A DNA stretch of 64,000 bases from Geofilum rhodophaeum (GCF_002210225.1 NZ_MWUJ01000008.1:1-64000), one strand, 5' to 3'; shown: positions 1 to 8,558, numbered from the stretch's first letter. Numbers and translations: made by a program. Notes: generated from the sequence alone by a model not told the origin.

Positions 1-35
1 GACGGCTATGGGTTTCAACCCTGGGGCTCCGCCCC
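1..35. repeat. partial palindromic repeat at window edge
   Basis: GGGTTTCAACCC (10-21) is the core of the module-D palindrome that recurs complete at 244-263, 37761-37780, 52025-52044 and 53563-53582. It runs into a second hairpin, GGGGC-TCC-GCCCC (23-35). The window therefore opens inside or beside a repeat cluster. A 71-codon open frame across this stretch is repeat sequence and not a gene. Confidence 0.7.
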
Positions 36-81
36 CTCAAAAAACAACAAAACATCACAAAAAACGTCAAAAAACTTTCAC

Positions 82-112
82 TTTGAAATCTGCTCAAGCT
101 TTCTTATCTTTG
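82..112 (+). promoter_or_regulatory. Bacteroidota-type promoter, probably for ddh
   Basis: TTTG (82-85), then exactly 19 bases, then TATCTTTG (105-112). This matches the Bacteroidota housekeeping consensus (-33 TTTG, -7 TAnnTTTG) at every defined base. The next gene on this strand is ddh at 417, about 300 bases away, with palindromic repeats in between. No other good promoter is seen nearer to ddh. Confidence 0.75.
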
Positions 113-117
113 CGTAA

Positions 118-397
118 CCTTTGGCGCAAAGCGCTTGACCAAACGTTCATAATAAAAACCGAAGACCTCAGTCTGAGGTTGTGGACTTCAGTCCACTTAC
201 ATAAACAAGCGCACAGCGCTTGACCATTTATTCTTAATAATAACCCAGGGTTTCAACCCTGGGGGTGGGGGAAAGAGACCGTCACTGACGCAGTGAGTCA
301 CAGACACAGTGAGTCACAGACGCAGTGAGTCACAGACGCAGTGAGTCACAGACACAGCCGCTCAGCTCAAGCTCCTCCCTCCCCCCAGCCGCAACCC
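118..397. repeat. mosaic palindromic element between promoter and ddh
   Basis: This stretch holds a C-type hairpin (GGCGCAAAGCGC, 123-134), a CCTCA-GTC-TGAGG hairpin (about 166-178), module B GTGGACTTCAGTCCAC (181-196), a second C-type hairpin AAGCGCACAGCGCTT (207-221), module D CCCAGGGTTTCAACCCTGGG (244-263) and a short 16-bp tandem array. The heptamer TGCGTAA flanks it on both sides (111-117 and 398-404), like a target-site duplication. No protein is encoded in it. Confidence 0.6.
287..350. repeat. 16-bp tandem repeat, four copies
   Basis: The unit GACGCAGTGAGTCACA occurs at 287-302, 319-334 and 335-350, with a one-base variant (GACACAGTGAGTCACA) at 303-318 and a decayed fifth copy from 351. 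Each unit contains the palindrome TGAGTCA. The array lies in the leader region of ddh. Its function is unknown. Confidence 0.85.
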
Positions 398-416
398 TGC
401 GTAAAAACCAGCAACT

Positions 417-1316
417 ATGATCAAAGTAGCAGTAGTAAGTTACGGAAACATCGGAAAATTCGCAGTAGAAGCCATCCAGGCCGCTGCAGATATGGAACTG
501 GCCGGCGTAGTGCGCCGCGCCTCCTCAACCAGTGACACGCCGCCCGAGCTGGCCGGGGTGAAAATAGTCTCGGACATCTCCGACCTGGGCATAGTCGATG
601 TAGCCATCTTATGCTCCCCGACCCGCAGCATCCCCGAAATTGCCAGCGCCATCCTGGCCAAAGGAATTTCTACGGTCGACAGCTTCGACATCCACGGCCA
701 GGCCATGCTTGACCTGCGCAAAAAACTTAATGAAGTTGGGAAAAAGCACAACGCGGCCTCCATCATCTCGGCCGGCTGGGATCCGGGCAGCGATTCGGTA
801 ATCCGCACCCTGCTGCGCGCCATGGCGCCTAAAGGCCTTACGTACACCAACTTTGGACCCGGAATGAGCATGGGACACTCCGTGGCTGCCAAAGCCATTG
901 ATGGCGTTAAAGACGCCCTGTCCATGACCATCCCCACCGGCACCGGTATCCACCGCCGTATGGTGTACATCGAGCTGGAAAAGGGAGCCGATGCCGGAAA
1001 GGTAAGTCAGGCCATCAAAAGCGACAGCTATTTCAGCAACGACGAAACCCACGTTCTTCCGGTTGCCAGTGTAGATGAACTGAAGGATATGGGGCACGGT
1101 GTTTTGTTGGAACACAAGGGCGTATCTGGAAAAACCCAGAACCAACTCTTCGAGTTTAAAATGAAGATCAACAACCCCGCACTGACCTCACAGATTTTAA
1201 TTTCCTGTGCCAGAGCCGTGCTGCGCCAGCAGCCCGGCGCCTACACCATGCCCGAAATTGCCCCCATCGATTACCTGGACGGCGACAAAGAAGATTTGCT
1301 GAAGCATTTGGTGTAA
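417..1316 (+). CDS. ddh: meso-diaminopimelate D-dehydrogenase
   Basis: This enzyme makes meso-2,6-diaminopimelate from tetrahydrodipicolinate, ammonia and NADPH in one step, feeding lysine and peptidoglycan synthesis in the cytoplasm. The 299-residue length is normal for the family. An N-terminal Rossmann fold is visible (VAVVSYGNIGKFAVEAI, residues 4-20), followed by CSPTRSIPE and the substrate-loop motif WDPG (residues 121-124) and FGPGMSMGHS. The ATG at 417 is the first in frame after the repeat region. The presumed promoter is at 82-112, separated by the palindromic element. A strong terminator follows at 1384-1423, so ddh is probably monocistronic. The assignment is secure on motifs and length. 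Confidence 0.95.
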   Translation: MIKVAVVSYGNIGKFAVEAIQAAADMELAGVVRRASSTSDTPPELAGVKIVSDISDLGIVDVAILCSPTRSIPEIASAILAKGISTVDSFDIHGQAMLDLRKKLNEVGKKHNAASIISAGWDPGSDSVIRTLLRAMAPKGLTYTNFGPGMSMGHSVAAKAIDGVKDALSMTIPTGTGIHRRMVYIELEKGADAGKVSQAIKSDSYFSNDETHVLPVASVDELKDMGHGVLLEHKGVSGKTQNQLFEFKMKINNPALTSQILISCARAVLRQQPGAYTMPEIAPIDYLDGDKEDLLKHLV

Positions 1317-1383
1317 AATATTGGCCGACTGACTCCCTTCTAAGGGCTTAAACTATTAAAAATAATCTTACCGGTTTATTTCA

Positions 1384-1423
1384 AAGGCGTCTCTCTTTCC
1401 AATGGGAGACGCCTTCGTTTTTT
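1384..1423 (+). terminator. intrinsic terminator of ddh
   Basis: A perfect 10-bp stem AAGGCGTCTC (1384-1393) / GAGACGCCTT (1406-1415) with a 12-base loop is followed by CG and six T residues (1418-1423). It lies 67 bases after the ddh stop. Confidence 0.9.
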
Positions 1424-1722
1424 AGTCCCGGGCCCCATCCAGGCATCCGCAAGCTCTCCTAAAACCGACACATTTTAACAACCTTTTACATTTGTCTGCG
1501 TATCGGTGTTAACCTGCTTTATTCATAAGTTATCGTTATGAGATGCTCAAATACCAATAAATATGGACAACCGCAAAGAAAATGGACGCAGGGAATAATA
1601 GATTATTTTCAAATCCATTTTATTGAGGACGTACGTATTTAGCAGGTAGTTGGGCATCGTAATAGATAATTTATGAATAATGCAGTTAAATAAACCATTT
1701 GTTATTTAATAGGGAGACCTGC
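1424..1722 (+). promoter_or_regulatory. gene-free leader of the sensor kinase
   Basis: No open frame or RNA gene is seen here. The only promoter-like match is TACATTTG (1487-1494), a full TAnnTTTG box without a TTTG at the expected -33 distance. If used, it gives a leader of about 220 bases. The sequence is AT-rich with no strong hairpins. Confidence 0.35.
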
Positions 1723-4700
1723 ATGTTGAAACGCGCTACCATTTTATTGTTCCTGGTTCTGCATCTCTCCGCCCTGGCTCAGGAATATGCACGCCAATTT
1801 GTCCAAATAACTACCGAGCATGGCCTTTCTCAAAGCCATGTACGCACCATCTATCAGGATACCCGCGGATATATGTGGCTGGGTACCGAAGATGGCCTTA
1901 ATCGCTACGACGGACATACCTTTAAAATTTACCGCGCCGACCTAAATCATCCGGGACTTCCGCATTCGACCATCAATAAAATTGCACGAAAAAGCGAACA
2001 TCAACTGTGGATTTGTACCGCCATGGGCGTAGCCATATACGACAGCCATTCCGACTCCCTTGAGCATTTCATCCAACTTCCGGACATCCCCTTTTCTTCG
2101 GTCACGGAAGACTACGACAAAACCGTGTGGTTTGGTTCCTCTGAGGGTTTGTTCCATTACTATCCCAAGCAGGACTCCCTTGTTCATTACAATGCCCAAA
2201 AACGTGTTGGAGGCCTCTCCAACAATCAGATAAATGAATTATATCTGGATACCAGGCAAAACCTTTGGATAGCTACAGAGGAGGGCCTGAACCTTTACGA
2301 CCGGCACCAGGATAATTTCACAAAATACCTGGCAGATGGCCGGGTTCATTCCCTATCGGGGTCGGCCGTACGTACGCTGACCGAAGATTATTACGGAAGA
2401 ATGTGGGTGGGCATGGCCCAGGGAGGCCTCGACCTGTTTGTGAATTATCAGGAACGCCCCACACGCGGCGTCTTCAAAAACATACAAAAAGGTCAGGTGA
2501 ACACCTTGCTGGCCGATAAGCAAAATAATTTATGGATCGGCTGTGGAGGCACGGGCAGGCTCTACTTGCTGAACCTCGAGACCTACAAACAGGGACAGGC
2601 TCCGGATATAAAAGCCTTTTACCATACAATGCAAGATCAAACCAGCATCAGCGACAACAGCATCTCCAGCTTTTTTGAAGATGTGAATGGTGACATCTGG
2701 GTAGGTACCTTTTCGGGTGGAATGAGCTTCCACAGCCACAGACTCAAACAATTCCACAATTATCGCGTCAATCTGTCTCAAAACCGAACCCTGAGCTGGC
2801 ACATGGTCAATTGCTTTATGGACGACGGGCCCTGGTTATGGATTGGGACAGATGCAGGACTCGATCGTCTGGATAAGGCCAGCGGTGAAATCAAAAATTA
2901 CCTGCCCAGCGAAAAGCAACCCTTCGCCTTGGCTCAGGGCGGAGTTCACTGCTTGCTGAAGGACAGCCGTGGGCACCTGTGGATAGGCAGCCGGAACGGC
3001 GACCTGCAAAAATATTTACCTGAAAAAGATGGCTTCAGGACATTTACAGCAGGCCCACAAAGCGAACATTCGCCCCCCCTAAAAATCAATGCCCTGAGTG
3101 AAGACAGCCAGGGCCAACTGTGGTTGGGCACACTGAACAACGGCCTTTACCGCTTTCAATACGAAGCCGGAAGTTTTTCAATGTCGAAGATGCATCGCCC
3201 CGGTGATGCTGCCATGTCGGGTACCACCATCAATCACATCCTGGAAATTGCAGAAAACGAACTTCTGCTGTGCACCCCCGAAGGCCTGGAGGTTTTCAAT
3301 ATCGGTAAGCAAACCTTTACACGCTTCACCCACCAACCAGAGCAGGCGCAAAGCCTCGGCAAAGGGGCCTGCCTCTCCGCCTACAAAGACAGCGGAGGCA
3401 ATCTTTGGATTGCAACGGCAACGGGATTAAACCTTTTCCGACCCAGAGAGGGCACTTTCGAAAAAATCAACACCCATCATGGATTGCCCAATGCCCATAT
3501 CCAGGGTTTGCTCGAAGACGAAGAGGGGCACTTGTGGATCAGCACCAACGCAGGACTCGTAAAGTACATCGATGCAGTAAAAGCTCCCCTGTCGTATAAC
3601 TTCAGGCTGTACGACAGCAGTGATGGACTCATTACCAATGATTTCAGCGTACGTGCTGCGCATAAAGGCAGCGACGGCTATCTGAATTTTGGTTCATCAA
3701 GAGGTTTCACCCGTTTTCACCCAAAACTGGTTTTCGAAAACGAAATTCCTCCCGCCACCATCCTAACGGACTTCCGTCTTATTGGCAGTGACACTAAATC
3801 CGAATTGCCCATACTCAGTGAAAAGGACATCAACAGTCTGCAAGAACTGCGGCTGCGCTATCATCAAAACAACTTTGAGTTGCACTTTGCGGCCATCAAC
3901 TATCTGAATCCCATTAAAAACCGTTACCGTTTTAAACTGGAAGGTTACGAAACCCAGTGGCGCGAAGCGGGCCACCTGGCCCAGGCAACCTACACCAACA
4001 TCGGTCCCGGCAGCTACACATTTATCGTTACGGGCTCCAACAACGATGGGGTTTGGAGTAAAGAAGCCAGGCGCCTTCAAATCACAATCGTCCCGCCCTG
4101 GTGGCGCACCTACACTTTTTTAATTGCGCTCGCACTCTCGATTATTCTCTTGACTTTTTGGCTGATCCGCCAGCGCTTCGCCCTCATTCAGGAACAAAAT
4201 CGTGACCTGGAACAACGAATTGCTCTGCGAACCCATGAACTTTCAGACGCCAATCAGCGCTTACGGGCCAGTCAAAAAGAGATAACCCTTCAAAACCACG
4301 AGTTGGAACAACACCGAAACCGACTCGAAGAACTCGTTAAGGAACGCACTTCCGAATTAGAAAAAGCTAAGGAAAAAGCAGAGCATTCCGACCGCCTCAA
4401 GAGTGCCTTTATGGCCAATATGAGTCACGAAATCCGCACCCCAATGAATGCCATCGTCGGCTTCTCCAACCTGCTGGAGCAAGAAGATTTGGAAAGCGAT
4501 GAACGCAAGGAGTTTGTGAAAATCATCAGCTCCAACTCAGAGGCGCTGCTCATTTTAATCAACGACATACTGGATATCTCCATCATCGAAACCAACCAGA
4601 TGAAACTGGTCCCCAAGTGGTTTTCGCTTAACGAGTTATTATTTGAACTCGAACGCTACTTTACAATGCGAGGCAACGAGCATGTCCAAATCAAGGCATT

Positions 4701-5106
4701 GCCGGACGACAAAGGCGATTTACAATTATTTAATGATCCAACACGCCTACGGCAGGTCATAACCAATCTGGTGAACAACGCCACAAAATTCACTTCCTCC
4801 GGTCACATCCATTTCGGCTATCGCTGTGGCAACCAGAGCCTCCTGTTCTACGTAGAGGACACAGGAATTGGCATTGCCACCGAAGAACAGGGACGCATCT
4901 TCAATGCCTTTTATAAGGTGGAAGACCAAAAAGATGTACTGTATCGGGGTACAGGACTGGGGCTGTCGCTCAGCAAGCGTTTGCTGGAACAGATGGGTGG
5001 AAAAATATGGGTACAATCTGAACCGGGAAAAGGCTCCACCTTCTTTTTTACCATCCCCCTCCTGGTCGATAACCAAGGACCTTCTGTTTCTGTTAAGAAA
5101 GACTAA
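1723..5106 (+). CDS. membrane sensor histidine kinase with two-component-propeller sensor domain
   Basis: This is a 1127-residue sensor kinase. A signal peptide (MLKRATILLFLVLHLSALAQ) leads into repeated propeller blades of the two-component-regulator type (motifs such as GYMWLGTEDGLNRYDG, NLWIATEEGLNLYD, DIWVGTFSGG). A Y_Y_Y-like domain (RYRFKLEGYETQWREAG) and one membrane helix (about residues 793-813) follow. Next come a long coiled coil, a HisKA box (MSHEIRTPMNA, phospho-acceptor about His902) and a HATPase domain (NNATKF, DTGIGI, GTGLGLSLS). Unlike the classical Bacteroidota hybrids there is no receiver and no AraC-type DNA-binding domain; the protein ends after the ATPase. The start is set at ATG 1723 because AGGGAG precedes it by 7 bases and the signal peptide begins there, although a TTG lies upstream at 1699. 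Its ligand and partner regulator are not visible here. Confidence 0.9.
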   Translation: MLKRATILLFLVLHLSALAQEYARQFVQITTEHGLSQSHVRTIYQDTRGYMWLGTEDGLNRYDGHTFKIYRADLNHPGLPHSTINKIARKSEHQLWICTAMGVAIYDSHSDSLEHFIQLPDIPFSSVTEDYDKTVWFGSSEGLFHYYPKQDSLVHYNAQKRVGGLSNNQINELYLDTRQNLWIATEEGLNLYDRHQDNFTKYLADGRVHSLSGSAVRTLTEDYYGRMWVGMAQGGLDLFVNYQERPTRGVFKNIQKGQVNTLLADKQNNLWIGCGGTGRLYLLNLETYKQGQAPDIKAFYHTMQDQTSISDNSISSFFEDVNGDIWVGTFSGGMSFHSHRLKQFHNYRVNLSQNRTLSWHMVNCFMDDGPWLWIGTDAGLDRLDKASGEIKNYLPSEKQPFALAQGGVHCLLKDSRGHLWIGSRNGDLQKYLPEKDGFRTFTAGPQSEHSPPLKINALSEDSQGQLWLGTLNNGLYRFQYEAGSFSMSKMHRPGDAAMSGTTINHILEIAENELLLCTPEGLEVFNIGKQTFTRFTHQPEQAQSLGKGACLSAYKDSGGNLWIATATGLNLFRPREGTFEKINTHHGLPNAHIQGLLEDEEGHLWISTNAGLVKYIDAVKAPLSYNFRLYDSSDGLITNDFSVRAAHKGSDGYLNFGSSRGFTRFHPKLVFENEIPPATILTDFRLIGSDTKSELPILSEKDINSLQELRLRYHQNNFELHFAAINYLNPIKNRYRFKLEGYETQWREAGHLAQATYTNIGPGSYTFIVTGSNNDGVWSKEARRLQITIVPPWWRTYTFLIALALSIILLTFWLIRQRFALIQEQNRDLEQRIALRTHELSDANQRLRASQKEITLQNHELEQHRNRLEELVKERTSELEKAKEKAEHSDRLKSAFMANMSHEIRTPMNAIVGFSNLLEQEDLESDERKEFVKIISSNSEALLILINDILDISIIETNQMKLVPKWFSLNELLFELERYFTMRGNEHVQIKALPDDKGDLQLFNDPTRLRQVITNLVNNATKFTSSGHIHFGYRCGNQSLLFYVEDTGIGIATEEQGRIFNAFYKVEDQKDVLYRGTGLGLSLSKRLLEQMGGKIWVQSEPGKGSTFFFTIPLLVDNQGPSVSVKKD

Positions 5107-5172
5107 AGCGAACGTTTTTCGACCATAAACAACGAAAATTCCCGACCTTTGCAGTCGCTGACAATCCAAAGC

Positions 5173-6528
5173 ATGCAACACCACAAAATAAGGGAACTGG
5201 AACATACACCGGTAAAGGCTTTGTTGTGGCGTTATTTTGGCCCCTCCTTTATTGGAGTAATGGCCAATTCGCTCTACAACATCATCGACCGCATCTTCAT
5301 TGGCCAGGCCCTGGGGGCCGAGGCGCTCAGTGGGGTTACTGCGGTGTTTCCCATTATGGTAATGATGACTGCTTTTGGGATGCTGGTGGGACTCGGTTCC
5401 AGTGTTCAAATATCGCTGGCCCTGGGCAAGAAGGATTTGCCTCGGGCCCAGGCCATCCTGGGCAACGCAGTGGTTATGGTCCTGATTATTTCGGCCCTTG
5501 TGACTTCTCTTGGTTTTGCCCTTAAAGAACCCATGCTTCGCCTTTTTGGCGCAGGCGAAAGCACCCTGCAGTACGCCAACGATTACGTCAACATCATACT
5601 CTGGGGCGTTGTCCTCCACGAGTTTGGCTTTTCGATGAACGCCCAAATCCGTGCCGAAGGCAATGCGCGAATTGCCATGTACAGCATGCTCCTCAGCGCA
5701 GGAATCAACATCCCGCTCGATGCCCTCTTTATTTTACACTGGGATATGGGGGTGCAGGGCGCAGCCCTGGCCACCATCATCTCCATGAGCTTCCTTTCCC
5801 TCTGGGTGCTCATCCATTTCCGAAGCAAGCGCTGCGTAGTGCCGCTGAAGCGGCGCTACATCCGCCTGCAACCCAAAATGATACTGGCCATCCTTTCCAT
5901 CGGCATTTCCCCCTTCTTCATGCAATTGGCCAACAGTGCGGTTCAGGCTACCTTCAACCTCAACCTGATTAAATTCGGAGGCGATTTGGCTGTGGGTGCC
6001 ATGGGCATCATCAACAGCGTTACCGTCATCATCATCACCAGCATCATGGCTCTGAATATGGCTGCACAGCCCATTCTCGGTTTTAACTACGGAGCACGCA
6101 ACTACGCACGGGTTAAGTCCACCCTGCGCCTGACCCTCATCATGGCCACGCTGATTGTCACCTTTTTCTGGGTACTGGTGCAGAGCTTTCCCGGCCCCAT
6201 TGTGCGGGCCTTCATCACCAACAACGACGAACTTTTGCAATTGGGAACCCACGGTATGCGCATTTTTCTGCTGATGCTGCCCATTATAGGATTCCAGATG
6301 GTAGCCGGCAACTTTTTCCAAAGTGTTGGAAAATCGTCCAAAGCCATCTTCATCACACTGCTCCGGCAGGTTATTGTACTGATTCCTTTGCTCCTGATTC
6401 TACCTCAGTATTGGGGACTAAAGGGCGTGTGGCTGGCAGCCCCCATCTCAGACACAATAGCCGCCCTCATCTGCCTGTCGTTTCTGATCCCGGAGTATCG
6501 TAAACTGCAAAAACTGGAGCGTCTGTAA
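5173..6528 (+). CDS. MATE family multidrug efflux transporter
   Basis: This 451-residue inner-membrane protein has about 12 predicted hydrophobic helices in two similar halves, as in Na+/H+-driven MATE exporters. Typical features are YNIIDRIFIGQALGAEALSGVTAVFP in helix 1-2, the matching second-half region GAMGIINSVTVIIITSIMALNMAAQPILGFNYGARNY, and GNFFQSVGKSSKAIF near the end. The start is placed at ATG 5173, since the upstream in-frame TTG at 5149 falls inside a promoter-like GACCTTTG (5144-5151). It follows the sensor kinase by 66 bases and is convergent with hemH. Substrate unknown. Confidence 0.9.
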   Translation: MQHHKIRELEHTPVKALLWRYFGPSFIGVMANSLYNIIDRIFIGQALGAEALSGVTAVFPIMVMMTAFGMLVGLGSSVQISLALGKKDLPRAQAILGNAVVMVLIISALVTSLGFALKEPMLRLFGAGESTLQYANDYVNIILWGVVLHEFGFSMNAQIRAEGNARIAMYSMLLSAGINIPLDALFILHWDMGVQGAALATIISMSFLSLWVLIHFRSKRCVVPLKRRYIRLQPKMILAILSIGISPFFMQLANSAVQATFNLNLIKFGGDLAVGAMGIINSVTVIIITSIMALNMAAQPILGFNYGARNYARVKSTLRLTLIMATLIVTFFWVLVQSFPGPIVRAFITNNDELLQLGTHGMRIFLLMLPIIGFQMVAGNFFQSVGKSSKAIFITLLRQVIVLIPLLLILPQYWGLKGVWLAAPISDTIAALICLSFLIPEYRKLQKLERL

Positions 6529-6544
6529 ACAAACGCCCCACCAA

Positions 6545-7564
6545 CTAAAAGCTGCCGCCCAGCTCCTTTAATGGAAGTGCCTTCCAGGCACTTCCATTAA
6601 GACAGGGCACCACATCGTAGACCTTTCCCCCCGCCTCCATAAAGGTTTCTCTGCCCTCATCGTGCAGCTCCTCCAGCGTTTCCAGACAATCGATCATAAA
6701 AGCAGGACTCAGCACCAACAAACGTTTGATACCACGACCGGGCAAGGCCGCCAACTCATCTGAGGTCGCCGGAGAAAGCCATTTGTCGGATCCCAGGCGC
6801 GACTGAAAAGATAAGCTGTAGCTGTGTTTGGGAAGCCCCAGTTTTTCTGCCACCAACTCGGTAGTCTGCCTGACCTGATGCCGGTAACATGTGGCGTGGG
6901 CGCTGGAGCGCACCGAACAACAATCTTTATGCTGCAAACAGTGGCTGCCCGTAGGGTCACTCTTACGCACGTGGCGTTCAGGAATGCCGTGGTAACTGAA
7001 CAGCACAAGATCGTAATCCTTTTCCGACAGAAAGGACTGCAAAGAAGCGGCCAATTCGTCAATATAGGCCGGATAGGCGTAGAAGGGCGGCACTACTTTC
7101 AAAGCAAAAGCAAACTTCCCCTTACGATACGCAGCCTGTACATGCTCAACGGCCGTCTCGTAGCTGCTCATGGCGTAATGCGGGTAGAGGGGACAAAGCA
7201 CCACCTCGTCCACATCCGGATGCTCGGTCGACAAGCGGCGCAGCGCCTCGGCAGGCGTGGGGGCTCCGTAACGCATACACACATAAACAGGAAGTCCGGT
7301 TTCAGCGGACAAAGCCGCTGCCATTTTCTGAGTTAATACAATTAAGGGAGCCCCCTCGGGGCCCCAGATACTCCTATACTTGGCAGCACTCTTGGGCGCA
7401 CGAAAAGGCGTAATAATCCCCTTTACCAACAACAAACGTTGCCAATAAGGCAGGTCAATGACCCGCTCATCCATCAAAAATTCATTAAGATAACGGTGAA
7501 CATCCTTCACGCCGGGGGTGGCGGGACTTCCCAAATTAGCAACCAACAAAACTCTCTTGCCCAT
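6545..7564 (-). CDS. hemH: ferrochelatase
   Basis: HemH inserts Fe2+ into protoporphyrin IX in the last step of protoheme synthesis. The 339-residue protein has LLVANLGSP at the N-terminus, the GPEGAPL motif, and the family signature with the metal-binding His in SYHGIPERH (residues 190-198, His192). ETLEEL near the C-terminus carries the conserved acidic residues. Four cysteines form an internal cluster (C209, C215, C216, C226), a pattern compatible with the iron-sulfur cluster reported for many bacterial ferrochelatases, although this cannot be proven here. A 14-bp perfect inverted repeat lies within the last codons. A hairpin sits just upstream of the start. No other heme gene is present in the window. 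Confidence 0.95.
   Translation of the reverse strand: MGKRVLLVANLGSPATPGVKDVHRYLNEFLMDERVIDLPYWQRLLLVKGIITPFRAPKSAAKYRSIWGPEGAPLIVLTQKMAAALSAETGLPVYVCMRYGAPTPAEALRRLSTEHPDVDEVVLCPLYPHYAMSSYETAVEHVQAAYRKGKFAFALKVVPPFYAYPAYIDELAASLQSFLSEKDYDLVLFSYHGIPERHVRKSDPTGSHCLQHKDCCSVRSSAHATCYRHQVRQTTELVAEKLGLPKHSYSLSFQSRLGSDKWLSPATSDELAALPGRGIKRLLVLSPAFMIDCLETLEELHDEGRETFMEAGGKVYDVVPCLNGSAWKALPLKELGGSF
6568..6600. repeat. 14-bp perfect inverted repeat inside 3' end of hemH
   Basis: TTAATGGAAGTGCC (6568-6581) and GGCACTTCCATTAA (6587-6600) form a 14-bp perfect stem with a 5-base loop (TTCCA). It lies in the coding end of hemH and 40 bases after the convergent MATE gene. No T-run follows on either strand, so it is not a standard intrinsic terminator. 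Confidence 0.8.
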
Positions 7565-7584
7565 ACATCTGTACTTTTAAAACA

Positions 7585-7619
7585 GAGCAGCTCACCCGAG
7601 CTGCTCAAAAGGCAAGATA
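7585..7619 (-). promoter_or_regulatory. candidate hemH promoter with 5'-terminal hairpin
   Basis: On the minus strand TATCTTGC (7619-7612) resembles the TAnnTTTG box (6 of 8 bases). It is immediately followed by a perfect 9-bp hairpin, GAGCAGCTC / GAGCTGCTC with a 4-base loop (7606-7585), which would begin at or near the first transcribed base and ends 20 bases before the hemH ATG. TGTTTT follows the hairpin, so it could instead terminate transcription of the upstream small gene. Confidence 0.45.
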
Positions 7620-7660
7620 GCACTTTTACAAACAACAGAGTTATCACACAAGGCAAATCC

Positions 7661-7987
7661 TTACCTTTTGTTGCCTCTTTCCAAACCGCGAAGCATCCAA
7701 TAACGCAACTGAGCCTGCGTGTCCTGCTCTTCATCTACACGTTCCAGCATCCAGTCTTTCACATCCACCTCTTCCTGCTCCTCATCTTTTCCCAACATCC
7801 AGGCCTCCACCTTGTGATCACTGTTGCTGCTGTGCTCATTAAAAAGAGTAGGATCCACCATCCAATCGTCCAGGGCAAGGAGACTGTCTCGCTGCTCACG
7901 CAAGATATCCCCTTCCGTTTGCCCGCTCAACATGCCGGGCAACATCAGCAAAAAGGCTGCAATCAAAGCAAACATAAACTTTTTCAT
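7661..7987 (-). CDS. small secreted protein with WM repeats
   Basis: I do not recognise a named family. The 108-residue product begins with a clear signal peptide (MKKFMFALIAAFLLMLPGMLSGQ), so the mature part is about 85 residues, acidic and without cysteine. It contains four spaced short motifs: DDWMVD, EAWMLG, KDWMLE and RYWMLR, at intervals of roughly 15-22 residues, each likely on an amphipathic turn or helix. GGAGG 8 bases before ATG 7987 supports the start. It lies 96 bases upstream of hemH in the same direction and may share transcripts with it. Short secreted Bacteroidota proteins with repeated DWM motifs are known to me only as uncharacterised; a role is not claimed. Confidence 0.75.
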   Translation of the reverse strand: MKKFMFALIAAFLLMLPGMLSGQTEGDILREQRDSLLALDDWMVDPTLFNEHSSNSDHKVEAWMLGKDEEQEEVDVKDWMLERVDEEQDTQAQLRYWMLRGLERGNKR

Positions 7988-8212
7988 AATCCGGCCCTCC
8001 CTTTAGTTCTTGACTATACCTTCTTAAACGTATCAACCCCATCTTCTGTTTCAGATTCTTCAACATAAATTTACAACTTTTATCAACCAGGGGCAAGACC
8101 TGCCAGTCTTTAACCTGAGAAGACAAAAAAACAACAGATGATGAATGAAAACCATCAATAAATCTTGGAGAATTAAAAAAGCACACTTAAATTTGAGCCC
8201 TTATGTTAAAAG

Positions 8213-8284
8213 GCGGAAGTAGCTCAGTGGTAGAGCATCAGCTTCCCAAGCTGAGGGTCGCGGGTTCGATCCCCGTTTTCCGCT
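8213..8284 (+). tRNA. tRNA-Gly (anticodon CCC)
   Basis: A 72-base cloverleaf. The acceptor stem GCGGAAG pairs with TTTCCGC (one G-T). The D arm is GCTC-AGTGGTA-GAGC. The anticodon stem TCAGC/GCTGA closes loop TTCCCAA with anticodon CCC, reading GGG. The T arm is GCGGG-TTCGATC-CCCGT. CCA is not encoded. Confidence 0.97.
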
Positions 8285-8300
8285 CTTAAATCACATCCGG

Positions 8301-8330
8301 GCCGGTTGATGCCAGACATCAACCGGCTTT
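8301..8330 (+). terminator. hairpin after tRNA-Gly
   Basis: A perfect 11-bp stem GCCGGTTGATG (8301-8311) / CATCAACCGGC (8317-8327) has a 5-base loop, followed by only three T residues. It lies 16 bases after the tRNA and is likely a transcription terminator or 3' processing hairpin. The rest of 8331-8522 shows no gene. Confidence 0.6.
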
Positions 8331-8522
8331 GCTATTACCGCTTCAAAAGCCTGGCAACAATAAACATAATAGAATATTTCAACACCAAACATAAAAGCGC
8401 TAACAACCAGCTTGTTAAACCCAAACAAAAAAGAAAACTTAAAAAAATCGAAAAAAAACCTCACTTTATTTGGAACTCATCCGAACAAGCACTATATTTG
8501 TTACTGGGTTAGGGTTAAGGTT

Positions 8523-8558
8523 AAAAAGGGGACCGTCAAAACGTTGACAATGGTCCCC
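8523..8558 (-). terminator. intrinsic terminator of the DEAD-box helicase gene
   Basis: On the minus strand GGGGACC (8558-8552) pairs with GGTCCCC (8534-8528). An inner GTCAA/TTGAC stem is stacked on it, and TTTTT (8527-8523) follows. It is 85 bases downstream of the helicase stop. Confidence 0.8.

Noticed and set aside
8-223. 71-codon open frame at the window start
   Set aside because: It is made of palindromic repeat sequence and promoter elements, with no protein-like composition.
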